Shown: in pieces, positions 13,542 through 26,140 of the stretch | Numbering within the stretch: position 1 is the first letter of the stretch | How the letters are laid out: every line of letters starts with the position of its first letter | Assembly (NCBI GenBank): GCA_037176845.1 | Contig: JAYKXP010000012.1 | Coordinates: 186,001 to 250,000, forward strand | Source of the DNA: Paramarasmius palmivorus | Lineage: Eukaryota; Basidiomycota; Agaricomycetes; Agaricales; Marasmiaceae | Length of the DNA stretch: 64,000 bases | Reading direction: 5' to 3' | The notes under the pieces: model-generated | What the model was told of the DNA's origin: nothing | Seen by the model: only the letters and a program-made list of their open reading frames with translations | Databases searched by the model: none | Position numbers and translations under genes: made by a program

Positions 13542-14928
13542 CTACAGCTCCGTGGAACCATCAAACAGCACGTTCAACCACGCAGCGAGTCTATACCCCT
13601 GCTTCGCAATCTGTTGCTCTATAAGCGGAACAGCATTGGTATAGTAGCTCGTGGTGCACAAATCTGAGAAATCCGGGTAGCTGAATACGTAGGACTATCC
13701 CGCTGTCAGCCAGGTTCAATAGCAACGAATAGCTTCACTCACGCAATCAAGCGCATTCGACTCCCTTGCCCAAACAAGCGGACAAGCGAGGGGTGTTACC
13801 GCTCTTGCCTTATTGCCCGGACGAAGCAGAGCGGAAATGTCATCCTCAATGCCATGTTCAAGAGCTTCGCGCCTAGCGGGATCCGTGGTGGAAGAACACG
13901 AAATCCACGAAGCAGCAGATGATTTGTACGTTCCGCTCTGCATAGAAGATCGACAGGAGTTCCGTCAGCGGAACTGAGCCATCCAACAGAAAGTGGAATA
14001 CAGAATACATACCTTGATCCTGCTGGCCAACGTGCTTGCCCATGTCGTAACAGAGTTACCATAGTCGGCGCTGAGGAGTTTGTTTATCAATGAACTGTCT
14101 GCAGGATCCAGATGTTATTGAGTGCTGGAATCGAACAGAAGACGGGAGTCATAGACGTACCCCATACGGTATGGAGATTACTTGTCGCTCCGTTACATTT
14201 GACGGAGATGCCATTACCGCCAGCTTCGACGGCTTCGGCATGCAAGGGTTGGCCTATGTCACCTATGAACTGCCAAGTTCCCGGGAATTGTCCATCAGTC
14301 TTCGGAGGGGAGAAGCAATAGCAAACTGAGAAAGACGTACATGGTCTAAGAATTTGAGCGCTTCTTGGCGTTGAGTGGCTGACAACGACGTATCCACCAC
14401 ACGTTGGGTGTAGTTGGCTATGGCAGTAAGAATGCATCCGCCTGCGCAATCCCTAGATTGAGAGACTGAGCACGATGATGGAGGATCATCTATCCGAATT
14501 GAGATTAAGAGGTTGTACACGATACCCATGGAGGAAAGACGGAGGAACACACCTTCGGCATCAACATAATGAAGACTCGATGTCCTATTTAGTGATTCAA
14601 CTCAGCAAACCATTCTGCGAAGCTCGGAAGAGGCGTACGTACCAAGCATAAGCAGATTGAGAACGAACGCTGTCTGCCCACTTGACGCCATTATTAGCCT
14701 GTGGCCAGAAGGCAAGCAAGAAACCGAATAACGTACAGGTGCAGCAGGTCCGAGCGATTCTGAATATGTCGATCCCAGAGAAGACTGAACGAAAGAAAGA
14801 GCCTTGGGAGCCAAAAACTGCATGGCGATGTAGCCAACTGCTTCATGACCACTTGCTCCCCATGCATTAGCACCGCTAGCTAAAGCGAGAACCCCGACAA
14901 GAGACACAGTGCACTTGTTACCCAGCAT
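13542..14928 (-). CDS. secreted P1/S1-type nuclease
   Basis: Eight exons (14928-14737, 14698-14643, 14584-14553, 14489-14341, 14269-14161, 14098-14013, 13937-13743, 13694-13542) close in frame at 323 aa. The enzyme is a zinc-dependent, single-strand-preferring nuclease/3'-nucleotidase acting outside the cell or in vacuoles. A 22-residue signal peptide ends ASGANA, so the mature chain begins with the Trp that ligates zinc (WGASGHE). The other zinc ligands are recognisable: Asp in WADSV, His in LHYVD, His/Asp in LDHFIGDIGQPLHAE, and His/Asp in NLHTVWD (the Asp is completed across an intron). Cysteine spacing (SSCS, RDCAGGC) matches the P1 family. I chose the ATG at 14928 because it gives a clean signal peptide; the open frame runs seven codons further only with a TTG. 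Confidence 0.93.
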
Positions 14929-15391
14929 CGTATTCAGGTTGGGTTGCAAATCATGCGAGATTCACGGTTCCGAGATCTTTAAGTATTTCGCTGCCCGCGC
15001 TGATAAGAATAGATAATTTGATAAGGGCGGGTAACACTGCTATTTGCGGTGTTGGCATGTGGCATATGCAAGTGGGAGCATATGATCTAGGACGTGTGGT
15101 AGCGACGCATGGGTGCATGATGATAGGCTCCATTTGTGGTGATATATGAACTGGATACACGAGTTGGTATTATTCCAGGAGCGGATACGCATGCGTTCCA
15201 GTGGCCCATATGAACGTTGAGAGGGAAGGGGATAGGACGTCAAACGCGATTCGTGAAACTTCAGGACCACCAGGGACGTGAATGACTTCTCATGAACGTG
15301 AAAAGGCACTGTTACTGGAACGTGCTATAGCCTATGCCCAAGCTCTGGGGGAAAATGAAAAGGTGCCAGACAACTCAATTGTCAGAGAAGC
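14929..15391. other. intergenic, nuclease promoter and RWD gene 3' side
   Basis: No convincing coding pattern. A possible alternative 3' exon of the neighbouring RWD gene would fall just inside, at about 15310-15340. Confidence 0.4.
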
Positions 15392-16335
15392 TTACCAGTC
15401 TGCTTTCCCGGAATGCGAACTCCCAATTCCCATCTCAACAACCCACTTGTCTCTACCAATGTTCCTCATCTCCTCAACTACCTCACCAACTTTCTCAAAC
15501 TCCTTCCACTTGACTCCTTGTCTTTCCTGGGTCTCGCCGAGAACAAGATTCTCCACGAACCTCACTCGTAGAGCTAACCAATTCATCGCTTTAATGCGCC
15601 CGACAAAGTCCTCCACATTTTCCTTCGCCCCTTCCGCGTAAATGACACCTGGATACCCGACTTTGGAGAACCCAGATAACGATAACTGCGATGACCAAAG
15701 TTGTAGATTTCGACGTTTAGTTGGTGAAACGAGGTGGTGAGAGGTCAAAAGGGCATGGTAGTGTCCTGCGCTTGAAGATGTCTCGGAAGGTGCATCTTGA
15801 GCTGCAGCTTCAGCCTTCTGAACTTGCGTTGCCGCTTCGTGTAGTAGAGGAATCAGGTACGTCGATAGAAGCTGGTAAACTGGATACCTATATCAAACTT
15901 AGCAATGTAGATTATCGAGGGTAAAAGGACTCACTCCATGCCTCCGGTCAAAACCTCATCCAGCCTCTCCTGCACGATTCGCATCCATAATTCCTGTTCA
16001 GCCCTTGTAATATCTTCTCCTTTGACCAAAATAATCGGTTTATACTTCTCGGGGTATGAACGAGGAAGCTCTATCTCAAAATGAACCTGGGAATAGTCCG
16101 ACAGGGAGATAGTGAATCGACATGGTGGTATGGCACTGAAATCCACTTCGACAGCATCCGTTGATGCGGTGGAGGTGAAAGAGTCGAGATAGTCTTCCCA
16201 AACAGTGCAATGTTCGACAAAATCGAATAATTCGCCGGGAAGCAGCGAGCATTTGACGAGCTGGAGCTCTCCTAGTTGATGTTCCATCGCAAGATGATGA
16301 GGTATCCCGAAAAACCGATTCGGATATGATATCAT
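15392..16335 (-). CDS. RWD plus DUF1115 protein (RWDD2-like)
   Basis: Two exons, 16335-15935 and 15887-15392, with a 47-nt GT-AG intron, close in frame at 298 aa. The first ~130 residues form an RWD domain, with the YPEKYKP motif typical of the fold. The second exon contains YQLLSTYL, the TSHHLVSPTKRRN motif and the GFSKVGYPGVIYAEG motif that mark the DUF1115 C-terminal region of RWDD2 proteins. Function is poorly defined; RWD folds usually mediate protein-protein contact. An internal ATG at 16287 (MEHQLGELQ) is an equally good start and puts the RWD domain directly at the N-terminus. A splice donor overlaps the last codons, so an alternative 3' exon is possible. Confidence 0.8.
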
Positions 16336-16637
16336 TCAGGTCCTGTCTAGGTAATCCGCGACCACAACATCGATATCGATCTTTTGAAGTATTACACTAC
16401 AGAATTCTACGCTACAGTATTGTCTCGTTTATAACTTTGGAGAGCGGGGTGGGCCTAGTAAACCAGAAAGTCTCGGGTACACGAACACGGAGATAGAGAG
16501 ACGGAAGATCCAGGAAATGGGAAGACGCGAGGTATAACACATAAACAAGCACGAGGTATTTTCATGGACCACAACATAGGGATAAATGATAAAGGATGGG
16601 GAAGGGCATACGAGGCGAGTGACGAGAACGACGGGGG
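16336..16637. other. intergenic
   Basis: About 300 nt between the start of the RWD gene and the end of the zinc-finger gene, both on the minus strand. Nothing further recognised. Confidence 0.4.
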
Positions 16638-17959
16638 CTATGCTTCCGCACCCACACTGTCCGCGGTTTTTTCCACAAAATCGATCTCTATTTTCTTCTC
16701 CGGCATCTCAGTCCGAAGACTGGATACGTTCATCCCACTCCTGCTGCTAAACGAGTCGTTAACGCTATCGTATATCGTTCTCCCTACGCCTGGAGACAAA
16801 CACATCTGTGAATATGTCTGCCTCAGCTGTGGGAATAGGCTTGTCGAACTGGATGTTGTCGCGAGTGTGGAGGTAGAGGAGTAGATCGTTTCTGTGTCAG
16901 ATGGGGAGTGATTACCCATATTGGGTAAGGTCGGTGAGGGCTGCAGTGGTTGAGCTGCAGCGGCAGCGAGTGAAAGTAAAGGGTTGCTATAGGAGGAGGA
17001 AGAGGAGGTTCGTCGCGGTACGGAGAGCACCGCAGGCTCTGGTGAAGGGGTCAGCACCTGTTGCTGTCGGTGGACTTTGATGTGCTGAAGTAAGTTGTCG
17101 TGACGATTGAAGTATTTTTCGCAGTCGGGGTATGTGCATTTGAAGGCTATTCCGGAAGAGGTCAGCACAGCTGTTGCGGAGTAAGGGAAATGCTCACGTT
17201 TTTCATATGTGTGTATACTCCTGATGTGCCTTTTCAAGTGTTCTCCTCTATGAAAACACTTGCCACATCCCTCGACTGAACAGACATAAGCCCGCTTTCC
17301 ACCGTTATTATCCTGATTCCCACTGATGTTCTCAACGATAGGAACTCGCCTCCCACGACTCTTCTTCGTTAGATTCGGCACTGGTGTCGGTAGCGTTGCG
17401 CGCATGGGTTTGGTTGTCCCGTACAGCACCGGTAGCGATTGAGTAGACGTCGGAGGTTGCGCAGATACTGGTTGAGGTGCCACTAGTATTGGAGTGGATG
17501 CTGCAGGTAGTTTGGGGGAACCAGACGCCGACGCCTCTTGTTCGACTTCTGTATCAGACTCCCCTTCAGCATCCTCGTCCCCTTCCTCGACCACTAGTGG
17601 TTTTTTAGCGGCCTTCCCTCGTTTTGAGGGAGTACTCGTATTCCGGCTCTTTGTTGACGTCCGTGGTTTCTTCTTGGGCGGTGATGAAGAAGAGGAGGTC
17701 GGTGCATCAGGATCAAGCGCGTTATCCTCTCTCACACGACGTTTTAATGGCTTGCCGCTCTGGGATCTCGTAAATGGTCTTTTCAAGTTGAAATCTGAAG
17801 ATCCTTGCGCCTGAACCTGTCATTTTTAAATCCGTCAGAGCCTTGTCGCAAAAAAGGAGTGGGTTGAAGACGGCGCACCTCTGCCTCTGCTGAACCTTCA
17901 TCGCCATCGTCCTGGGTCTGCATCGCAGCTTGCTTCGCACGTATCCTTGCAGAACCCAT
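16638..17959 (-). CDS. C2H2 zinc-finger transcription factor (paralog 1)
   Basis: Three exons (17959-17879, 17810-17198, 17146-16638) close at 400 aa. The N-terminal half is basic and acidic low-complexity sequence with likely nuclear signals (PLKRRVRE, PPKKKPR). It is followed by the conserved motif PNLTKKSRGRRVP and two adjacent C2H2 fingers: C-x4-C-x12-H-x4-H, then C-x4-C-x12-H-x3-H, joined by a TYEKPFKC linker that only appears after splicing intron 2. The first finger shows the GEHLKRH helix and the second RHDNLLQH, as in Msn2/Seb1-type stress regulators. A Ser-rich tail follows. It should bind DNA in the nucleus; targets are unknown. The gene at 28433 shares the PNLTKKSRGRRVP motif, finger pair and linker intron. 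Confidence 0.85.
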
Positions 17960-20900
17960 TTCACCTCTGTCCTTTTCGTTTTCTTGTCGATTTTTAGCTT
18001 GATATTCGTAGTGGGTCGGAAGGACCTGGACAGGGGGTTCAACCTTGAACCGATTTCCAAATGCTCAGCTTTTTTCCAAAATTTCCGAAAAGTTCTTCGA
18101 CGTACTTTTTTCCTTGCAAAAAATCCCAAGGTTACTACTTTTGACCAGAAAGAAAGAAAGGAAGCTAGGGACGTGGACGTGGAGGAGAGGCAATCCCCCA
18201 AGCCCCTGAGTTCCTGGTTCGTGTAAGCGGAAGCTTTTTTTCACACAGAGCACGTGGCTCAGACAATTTCACTCTTCGGTTGGGGTTAGGGTCACATCTG
18301 ACTCTTGCCCTCTCCGCCAAGCCGTTTGCAGGGTCAACAAACGTGTTCCTTTATGCCACTGTCAATGATGTCGTGTCACTTCATGGTTCTCAAACAGTGC
18401 CTCTGGTATGCGTATCTTAACGACTTAAACCAAGGCGTAGTGCTTCCCAGGCCCAAGCATTGGGTACAGGTACAGAATCATCTTTCATTTTGTTCATTTA
18501 CTGGGTCCCAGGCTACCATTGACAGTTCTCGCATTGACGGTTGGTACGGTGAGTGGCACTCTCTTAATCGAATCGAGAACGAAAGTCTGATAAGCACGAT
18601 CTCGTTATCCCGAAGTCTCTCTCGAAAACCTGAAGCTCGAGAAATCTGCATCCGATGAACCGAATAATCAAATTTCGCAACCAGCACACCACCGGAGGCC
18701 TTTTTGCGTAAAGAAGTCAAACACTTCTCTCGCTTGCCATCGAAGCATCTCGTCGTCGGTTCATGACCTACACTCCGATGTTTGCTTACTGACCGTTACA
18801 CGTTTCTTGAGAGTCGCAGTAAGGATTGCAATCTCCTGACTCAATATGAACTGATGGCAGTCGCAATTTTCATACATTGTGTATGTCAGTACGAGATCAC
18901 GATCAGGTTCTGTCTATTGAAGCATGTTAACAGCGTCGATTGGAGGACTTAGAGAGCGGTATCTCCCGTACAGCCGCGTATCCAAATTCAACATTCGACC
19001 TCGGAGAACTTGTGCTAGTACTTCGACGGTATGCCCTGACCAATATCTCAAACTGTCAGATCACCATAGTCTGGTGCGCCACTTTTCCAAACGTTCTTCG
19101 ACAGTCTACTGGAGCTCTGATCTTCCACTGGATTGTACATTGAACGAGTTCTCCCTTGGTCACATGCGATGCGTCGTCAGGTTCGAGTTGGGTAACTGTC
19201 ACCCAAACTACTCTAAGGCCTTATCTTCTTGGGGTGCTTCTATCTTAAGGTGCATTCCTTCCCAGCGAATGCACCAATGATTTGGTTCAGTCGCTAGAAG
19301 TTCAAACGCGACTCGGTTCATGAAAACTTCTGGTAGATACCCACCTAGATTTCGCATCTCGCAACAAGTTTGCGCCACTAACTTTTTGTTCCGGTTGCCC
19401 TGAAGTTCGTGCACAGTTCTTCCAATCTATCATGCGATTAATAGCATTTCAAATACAGGTTCACCCCGGGAAGCGCTCGAGTGATATGACGTCTCGTGTT
19501 ACATCAAGGCCCGCACGCCCGTACACTATTGGCAGCTCGCACTTTCTGTCTATCCTAGTCCCTGGCACGCCATACACAGTGCAACAACATCGAGTCTAGG
19601 CATCGTATTGAAGGCACGTTCCGCAGCTTCCACGATAGAATCTTCACCTTACTTTTATGGTGATCTCTAGTCAAGAGGCGCATATGATCTCCAACTTTTG
19701 ATCGGGGCTCTGTCAAATGTTGGCCACGAATAATAAATGTCAAACGGGAATAGCTAGGACTCCCACACCTGCAGCACCGTGGTTCGTGTTTTCACCTTGG
19801 AAGGAAAGTCTTGCGGAACATGGATCAAGGCGAACGATTGGGTATCTCGGTAGTGGGGTCGACCTGGGGTCAGCAGGCGGAACACTCTTGAATTGCTATT
19901 AGTTGCCATTTTCCCCGGGTACGGGGACCTTGGTCTTTGTTCTTGGTTCTCGGTTTATCAGTGTCTTCGTGTGTATTCCACTTCATATAGACGGGTTTAT
20001 AGAAGATGCATGGTTTGATCTATGGTGATCATGATACACAAAGCTGTGCGATTGAATACGAGGCTCAACTTCGTTCATTGTTATGTACCCACTTGGATGA
20101 AGAACATTCCAAGACGCGGCTATAGTAGACTGTAAATATCATGGACGAGAGAACAGGAACAGATCTTGAACGGTAGCGATGGGACCAAGGTACATGCAAG
20201 TCAAGATATCTATGATCCTGTCTAGGCGCGTACCCGCTCATTGACTCGATGGTCCTTCTTTACCGAGCATTCTGTCAGGTGCTAATAGCCACAGAGCTAC
20301 AAAACAGGCCCAGAACTGTACTTTACAACGATACACTGAATATCAACAGCTCAATCCCGCTTGTAACTGGTTCGTTTTCCATTGTCTCTTAATTTGTGAA
20401 CTATTCTCGCCTCAAATCTCGTTCTGCCGTGATCTTCCGCCTCGTTTGCCCCACAAACTCTCCACGTCGATGTCTTATTCCATCAAGTTTTTCTTGTTCA
20501 GATCTTTCCTAACTTGTCACCGTCATTCCCTATTATGCTTTCCTCTGGTCAGACGCTGTTGTGGCATAGCCATAAGTACACACCCCGAGTCACTGAGAAG
20601 CTGGAGTGTTGTCGGCAATCTATTCTTTTCGCAGGACTTGTGATCGACCTCCACCCGGCTGTTGCCTGAAGAATAGATAGTGAGACGGCAGAACCTTCAT
20701 AGAGTCCCCAATGACCCACAGTCGACAGTCAAGAAAATACGCAATGATGGCGACACCCAAGAACTGGGGACTGTTCAGTTGTCTTCAATCGAGCGCGCTC
20801 TGGCGGACTGATATTAAAGTGTACCCAGCGTTGAAGTTTCTAACATATCCTAGGACGCCGGGACGCTACTATGTAGGTGCGGTATTCCAGTTCACGCACT

Positions 20901-23521
20901 AGATCTCCATTCCGTCCTTAGCGATAGCAATCAATGATCACCGTCAAGTTCCTCGGAATCTGCCAGATATCAAGAACACAGCTAGTTCCGTGGCGTCATC
21001 CCCTTCTAATGCCTCCCGCTGTGACGGAAGAAACTAGTCATGAGACTTCCGCCAGGCATATACCTTCGTTGTGGAACTTCCACGACGTTGGGCCTCTCGG
21101 CAACATCTGAACCATCTACATTTGTATGTGGGTCCGTTGGCTGAGAATAGTACGCGCTCACCACCAGTTCCAATGAGGACTTACCCCATTATTCTTCTGC
21201 TGTCGAAAGTCCCGAGTAGCGGAATAATACCTCTCCATTCTACATCAGTTGCCAGTAACGGTAATCAGAACAAGTTGTATATGGTCGGAGGGCTGTGTAT
21301 AATAAATTTACGGCTGCGATGCTCAAACAATACTGTTTACGACTTACAAGAACGCTTCTATTTCTGATGCTGCTGTTGATGCGCATGGTAACGATCCACG
21401 GACCACAGGAGCGGTGTATACGTAGCTGTATGAAATCTCCCTTGGGGATCGTAGCCTCGTGTCGCACCCTTTATACTTTGTTACTGGACCTGAACATCCT
21501 GTGTCAGGTCAGAATGCAACGATGCGAGCTGATTGAGGATGAGTCTATCACGACGTAATCCATGAGCCCTCAGTTCGCGAAAGATGGACTCACATAGCAA
21601 ATCCCCAGATACACATATTGTAACGCGATGAAAACGCCGATCGTAAACGGAGCAATTCTACCATTGAATCTTAGAATCAGCATTATCACCGTAGGATAAG
21701 GAACTACACACGTACAGCAGCACATATCGGAGATGAAGTTCAATATACGGGCCAGTTCGTTCGCTTACACGAACCGACAGTCTGAGAAGCTGTAGTTTAC
21801 AATGAACCTTGTTCGCCGCAGGAGAACCTTATCGTCAATACAGCTCCGAGAGTTTGGCGACGATACCAAATATGTCATCTTCGCCGGTATCTTGTCCTGG
21901 ATAAGTATTCGGACCTTTGTGAGGGTGTCTTTGCTGGCCCTTAGTCGAGGCCGCGCGCTCTTGGTTTACACGATGAGCCCAAGACTTTGTATGTCCTCAG
22001 GTGTTTCTTGTGGGGCTGTCAATATTCTGAGACCGAGAAAATAGAAAGGAAGGCCCACTGAAGATGGTGCTAGACGGCCTGGGAGTCAGAAGGGTGAACC
22101 TTGGTTTTGCCTAGGCTGAGAAGCAAGCGCAACAAGACAAGAAATCCGTCCTTATCGATTGGAGTATTAATTAATTTCTATGAAACAACAGACGGCGATT
22201 GTGAAGAGGCAATAGAGACCGAAGGATTAGAAAAAGAACCGTCCATGTGATGTCCTGAATTTGCCGGCGGTTCGGTATTTTCCGATGATAGCACGTGATA
22301 TACTCAGTTCCTGGTGGCTGTACGCTAAACGATTTTTCTTTGCTTCCAATTTGCCTCACATTTCACACTCTACCATCGATTTCACTGGTGATATTCACAG
22401 TTTAGGTATTCAGTGAATTTCAGACACAGGAACCCCACGAATCTTTGCAACCACTCACCTGCATGTACAGGCACGAGGGTCCATTGAGTCCCAAAAGCCC
22501 ACGATATACTTAGATTTTCTCGGCATGAACCCCTGATCTTCGAAGACGCATGGAAAACAAGAATGAGAAGACTAATCACTGGGTATGTCTTAATCACTAC
22601 ACGTTTTTGCTGAATCTAAGTGACTTCAAACCTCACTTGACAGTCCCGGTCGAGTCGCGACTTACATAAAATAATGCAGACATTGTGACGACGGCCTTGC
22701 ATAGTAAGGTGAAGATCTCGGTGCAAGTTCGGTAATTGGTGACCAAAGGTGTGTTCATATCGTAACAAGTTATATTAGAACCTCTTGGGAACCTCGTTAC
22801 TCTTCAAAACGGCTTCAATTTCCGGTCCTCTTATCATGATACAAGTAACCAGCGTCTTTCAGTTTCGTGAATATCGATCCTCTCTTTTCTCCGAAACGCC
22901 ATCTTAAGGGTCACATCGATATACTCACTACATGAAGTTTAGGTATTATTTCACTCTCAGCGCCACATGTCCGAAAGGTTGAGTGACCAGTTTTATTCTT
23001 TTGACATTGTATCCGTTGACATGCAACGTTTCTGTCAGCGCGGTACGTCCCGTAAATACTGACCGAATGGCCACGGAAAAATCCTCGGCGCTCCCAAGAG
23101 ACGTGTTCCGAAGAATGGTGTCGCTGTACGGTAATGTGTCCAAATAGGTTCAACAAAGACACAACTGACACCGAGAAACTACCTCGGTGACCAGGGAATC
23201 GATTGCGGGTGGACATAGCTTGAAGATGGGTTGTCTGGCAATAATATCAGGCCCGCATGCAGGTTCGACCAACCTATTTGTTTCTCATGACACATCTGTC
23301 ATCATTGATGGGGTCAAGCCTGAGCGTCGGTGTATATCGTTGGAATTTTTCCTGCGAGTGTCATGGAATCCAAGGATACTTCTCCCGTCCCTCTACAATA
23401 GACGTAATAGTCTCACCATCCCCAGCTCTGTAGAGCGAGAGCGATAGTGAATTACCTCAGGACCACACTGAAAGTCACGATGAATCAATGTCTTTTCCAG
23501 ACTACATCATGATGGAACAAC

Positions 23522-24272
23522 GTGCATGCTTACATACGATATACGAGAGCGCTTCGATCTCGTACCGTGGGTTTTCCGCCCAACGAGCACGCCTGGCGTA
23601 CCGCCTCTTGGGGGTCTCCGCCACGCTCCCTATCTCCCTGCATCCCTGGTCACCTCTCAAAAACCAAGCCGGTCTTTCACTCCGCTACACTCAAACAAGA
23701 AAGCCGCTCCTTGGGATCCCAGCAAAATTTGTACTCTACGTACGACGAGGCACTCACCCCCAGGCAACCCATCGAGGTCCTCGACTCCTACATCAAGGCA
23801 ATGTCTCAAATTGAGGTCGATAGTACTCCATGACGCTATCTCATGTCAGGGACGTTGTTTTTTTTAGCTCGATATCTCCCAAAATTCTATTCTCATCGTG
23901 CCTCGAAACCTTCCGCACTCATAGCTTGTCGAGGACGACAATCATGATCATGCAGATAAGCCCGTTCGTATCGTCACATTTTCTAAGACATTCGGGTCGG
24001 TACACATGGGGGCTACTACTCAGTAAGGGTATCTAAACCGTACGTCAACCTGTCTGCCGAAGTATATCTCAGCCCGCTGACATTGTCGTAGTCGACTGGC
24101 TCTTGCGACGAACCTACACCTCCCCAACGTTGTTCCAGAACACATTCTTCACCTTCTACACACCCTGATTATGGAGGATCGACAGTCTACAGCACAATAT
24201 ATTTCACCCCTTTGTGCACGGATATTAGATGACATTTTAGACGTCTTCATAACGCCTATCAGCCATCTCTAA
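23522..24272 (+). pseudogene. decayed spliced gene of unknown family
   Basis: Three blocks read as coding and are joined by well-formed introns in matching phase: a block ending at 23815 (TYDEALTPRQPIEVLDSYI), an exon 23868-24022 (starting LDISQNSILIVPRN and later RIVTFSKTFGSVHMGATT), and an exon 24092-24272 (NLHLPNVVPEHILHLLHTL). The second exon carries an in-frame TAG at 23922-23924, after which coding-like sequence continues in the same frame. After the TAA at 24270 the frame also continues protein-like for about 15 codons. No start codon could be assigned. I do not recognise the family; the helical third block is suggestive of a repeat protein. Confidence 0.45.
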
Positions 24273-26124
24273 CTTGAGGTTAAGGGCGATCCTCAGGAAT
24301 TGATCGAGGATGGGGTTTAGAGGAAGAAAAGAAGGAAAATTCATCATCTCAGTACATTTGTCGCTAAACTACCTATCATTCCGAATGAAACACCTCTGTT
24401 GACTTGCCACAGCTTCCCTGCCCGTAAGGCCAAGCTCCCACTTACCTATCCGCTATCCCAAAGTAGTCCTACACGAAGAGGCGGTATCCCCCAGGTAACT
24501 GCGTGGGACCACTCCTTCCTCTCCCGGCAAGCACACCTCATAGGTATTCTCACGTCCCAAACCCGCGCGCGTTTTCCCCACCAAAAACACGATCGACGAG
24601 CCGTTCGCCATCCAACTCGGTTTGAAGGACATCTGCACCCCTGAGTAAGATGAAAAACGGAGTGTCACCTCACCAAAATAGAAAGTAAAGACATCGAAAT
24701 CATGCTGAACGCCAACGCACAATGACTCATTTGCGTGTTCTTGCATTCTGGAAGCATGGACTCATGACCCTGAGGTATCCTTCTGCCACCAAGTTCTCGG
24801 CCACTGCCCCACCTGTAATTTCAAACGAATGTCCCTCCGTTGAATCGGTTGGATGTCCTGGTATTAGACGATCATGATCAAGAGCCTGGGGGATCTCGAT
24901 TAATTAACCTTGGTCTTTTTTTTTTGCAATTTATGAAGCGTACCTTTCGAAAGACCGTGATTTCATTGGTATCTAGGAAAGTCATATGCCGCCTACAAAC
25001 TTCGCCTAGAACACTAGAATCTGCCTCATCTCTGAAACATTTGGGATGTGCAAGTTGCAGAGTTGGCATGCTGTAAGCACGTATGACAGCATGATGTCCT
25101 TTGACGCTTGACCAGCCGCAGAAGACCTCTACGTAGTACTACGCAAGCGGCATACGTTGAGATTCGATTTTCGAATATAGCCGTGAACTACGTGAACTGG
25201 AAGGAAGCCCCACTGAGGGTAACCACCGGAACCTTTGCGCTACAGGGGGTTCCGAAACATGCCACTGTCATTGCCTCCGCTGAGCAGTGTTAATGATGGC
25301 TTTGGGTCCGTTTCCGTGTAGAAAGCTACAGTTCGAGACTCCATCTAGCTTCCAACTGAATACGATGAGAGCCTAGTACCTATACCAAATTCAACAGAAG
25401 TGATATCAAAACGACCCACCTCCATTTCTACAATCATTTGAAGCTCCAAATCTGCCAGATGTATGCGAAGTCAGGTCGGACTTTTCGTGTTTGCGTTTAC
25501 GATTCACTGCCTATCATTTGATGCAGTGGAGTCCCGACACCAACTCGACATTCTACCCCCGAGTCGGAATTTGGAAAAAGTGGGAGAAGATAAATACTCA
25601 AAAAAAAAATGAAATACCAGGTATTTGGTGTCAAGCTCCGTGAAAATCTCCACTTGGTTTGTGAGCCTCGTGGGTGCACGAAAGGAAGGTGCGGTGTGAT
25701 GTGACATGCGTTACTGGATTTTGCCGACCGGCACTTTTGGCTTTTTTTCTTTCTCTTCCTCACAATCATGCGCTGACGCGTACACTCTACCATCTATCAC
25801 GATCACGCCACGATGGCACAATCGAATTTTACTGTCGCGCAGTGGAACAACTCAAGACACAAGACATCCTCGTGCCAAGCAGTGTCCGAACACCGGGGCA
25901 ACGGTGTAATAAATTAGAATCTTGGGGGCGTAGCAACGCTCCGATGGTATAGGTCCGAGACATGGACAATTGAATGTGAACACAGAGTACAGTGGAATTC
26001 ATTTTTCCCGACGGTATTCAGGAAGAGAAGAAAGGAACTCTAGGGCTTTTGATGCTGGTGTTGGGGAATGTTCAGCTCAGAATTTACCCGAAGGAATCTT
26101 ACTTCCGCCTCCGAATGTGAGTCG

Positions 26125-26140
26125 GCTCGCTCGCTCGCTC
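26125..26140. repeat. (GCTC)4 microsatellite
   Basis: Four perfect GCTC units in the gene-poor region. Confidence 0.8.

Noticed and set aside
15300..15391. Possible extra 3' exon of the RWD/DUF1115 gene
   Set aside because: The nearest acceptor gives an immediate stop and the next adds only a few unsupported residues, so the simple stop at 15392 was kept.
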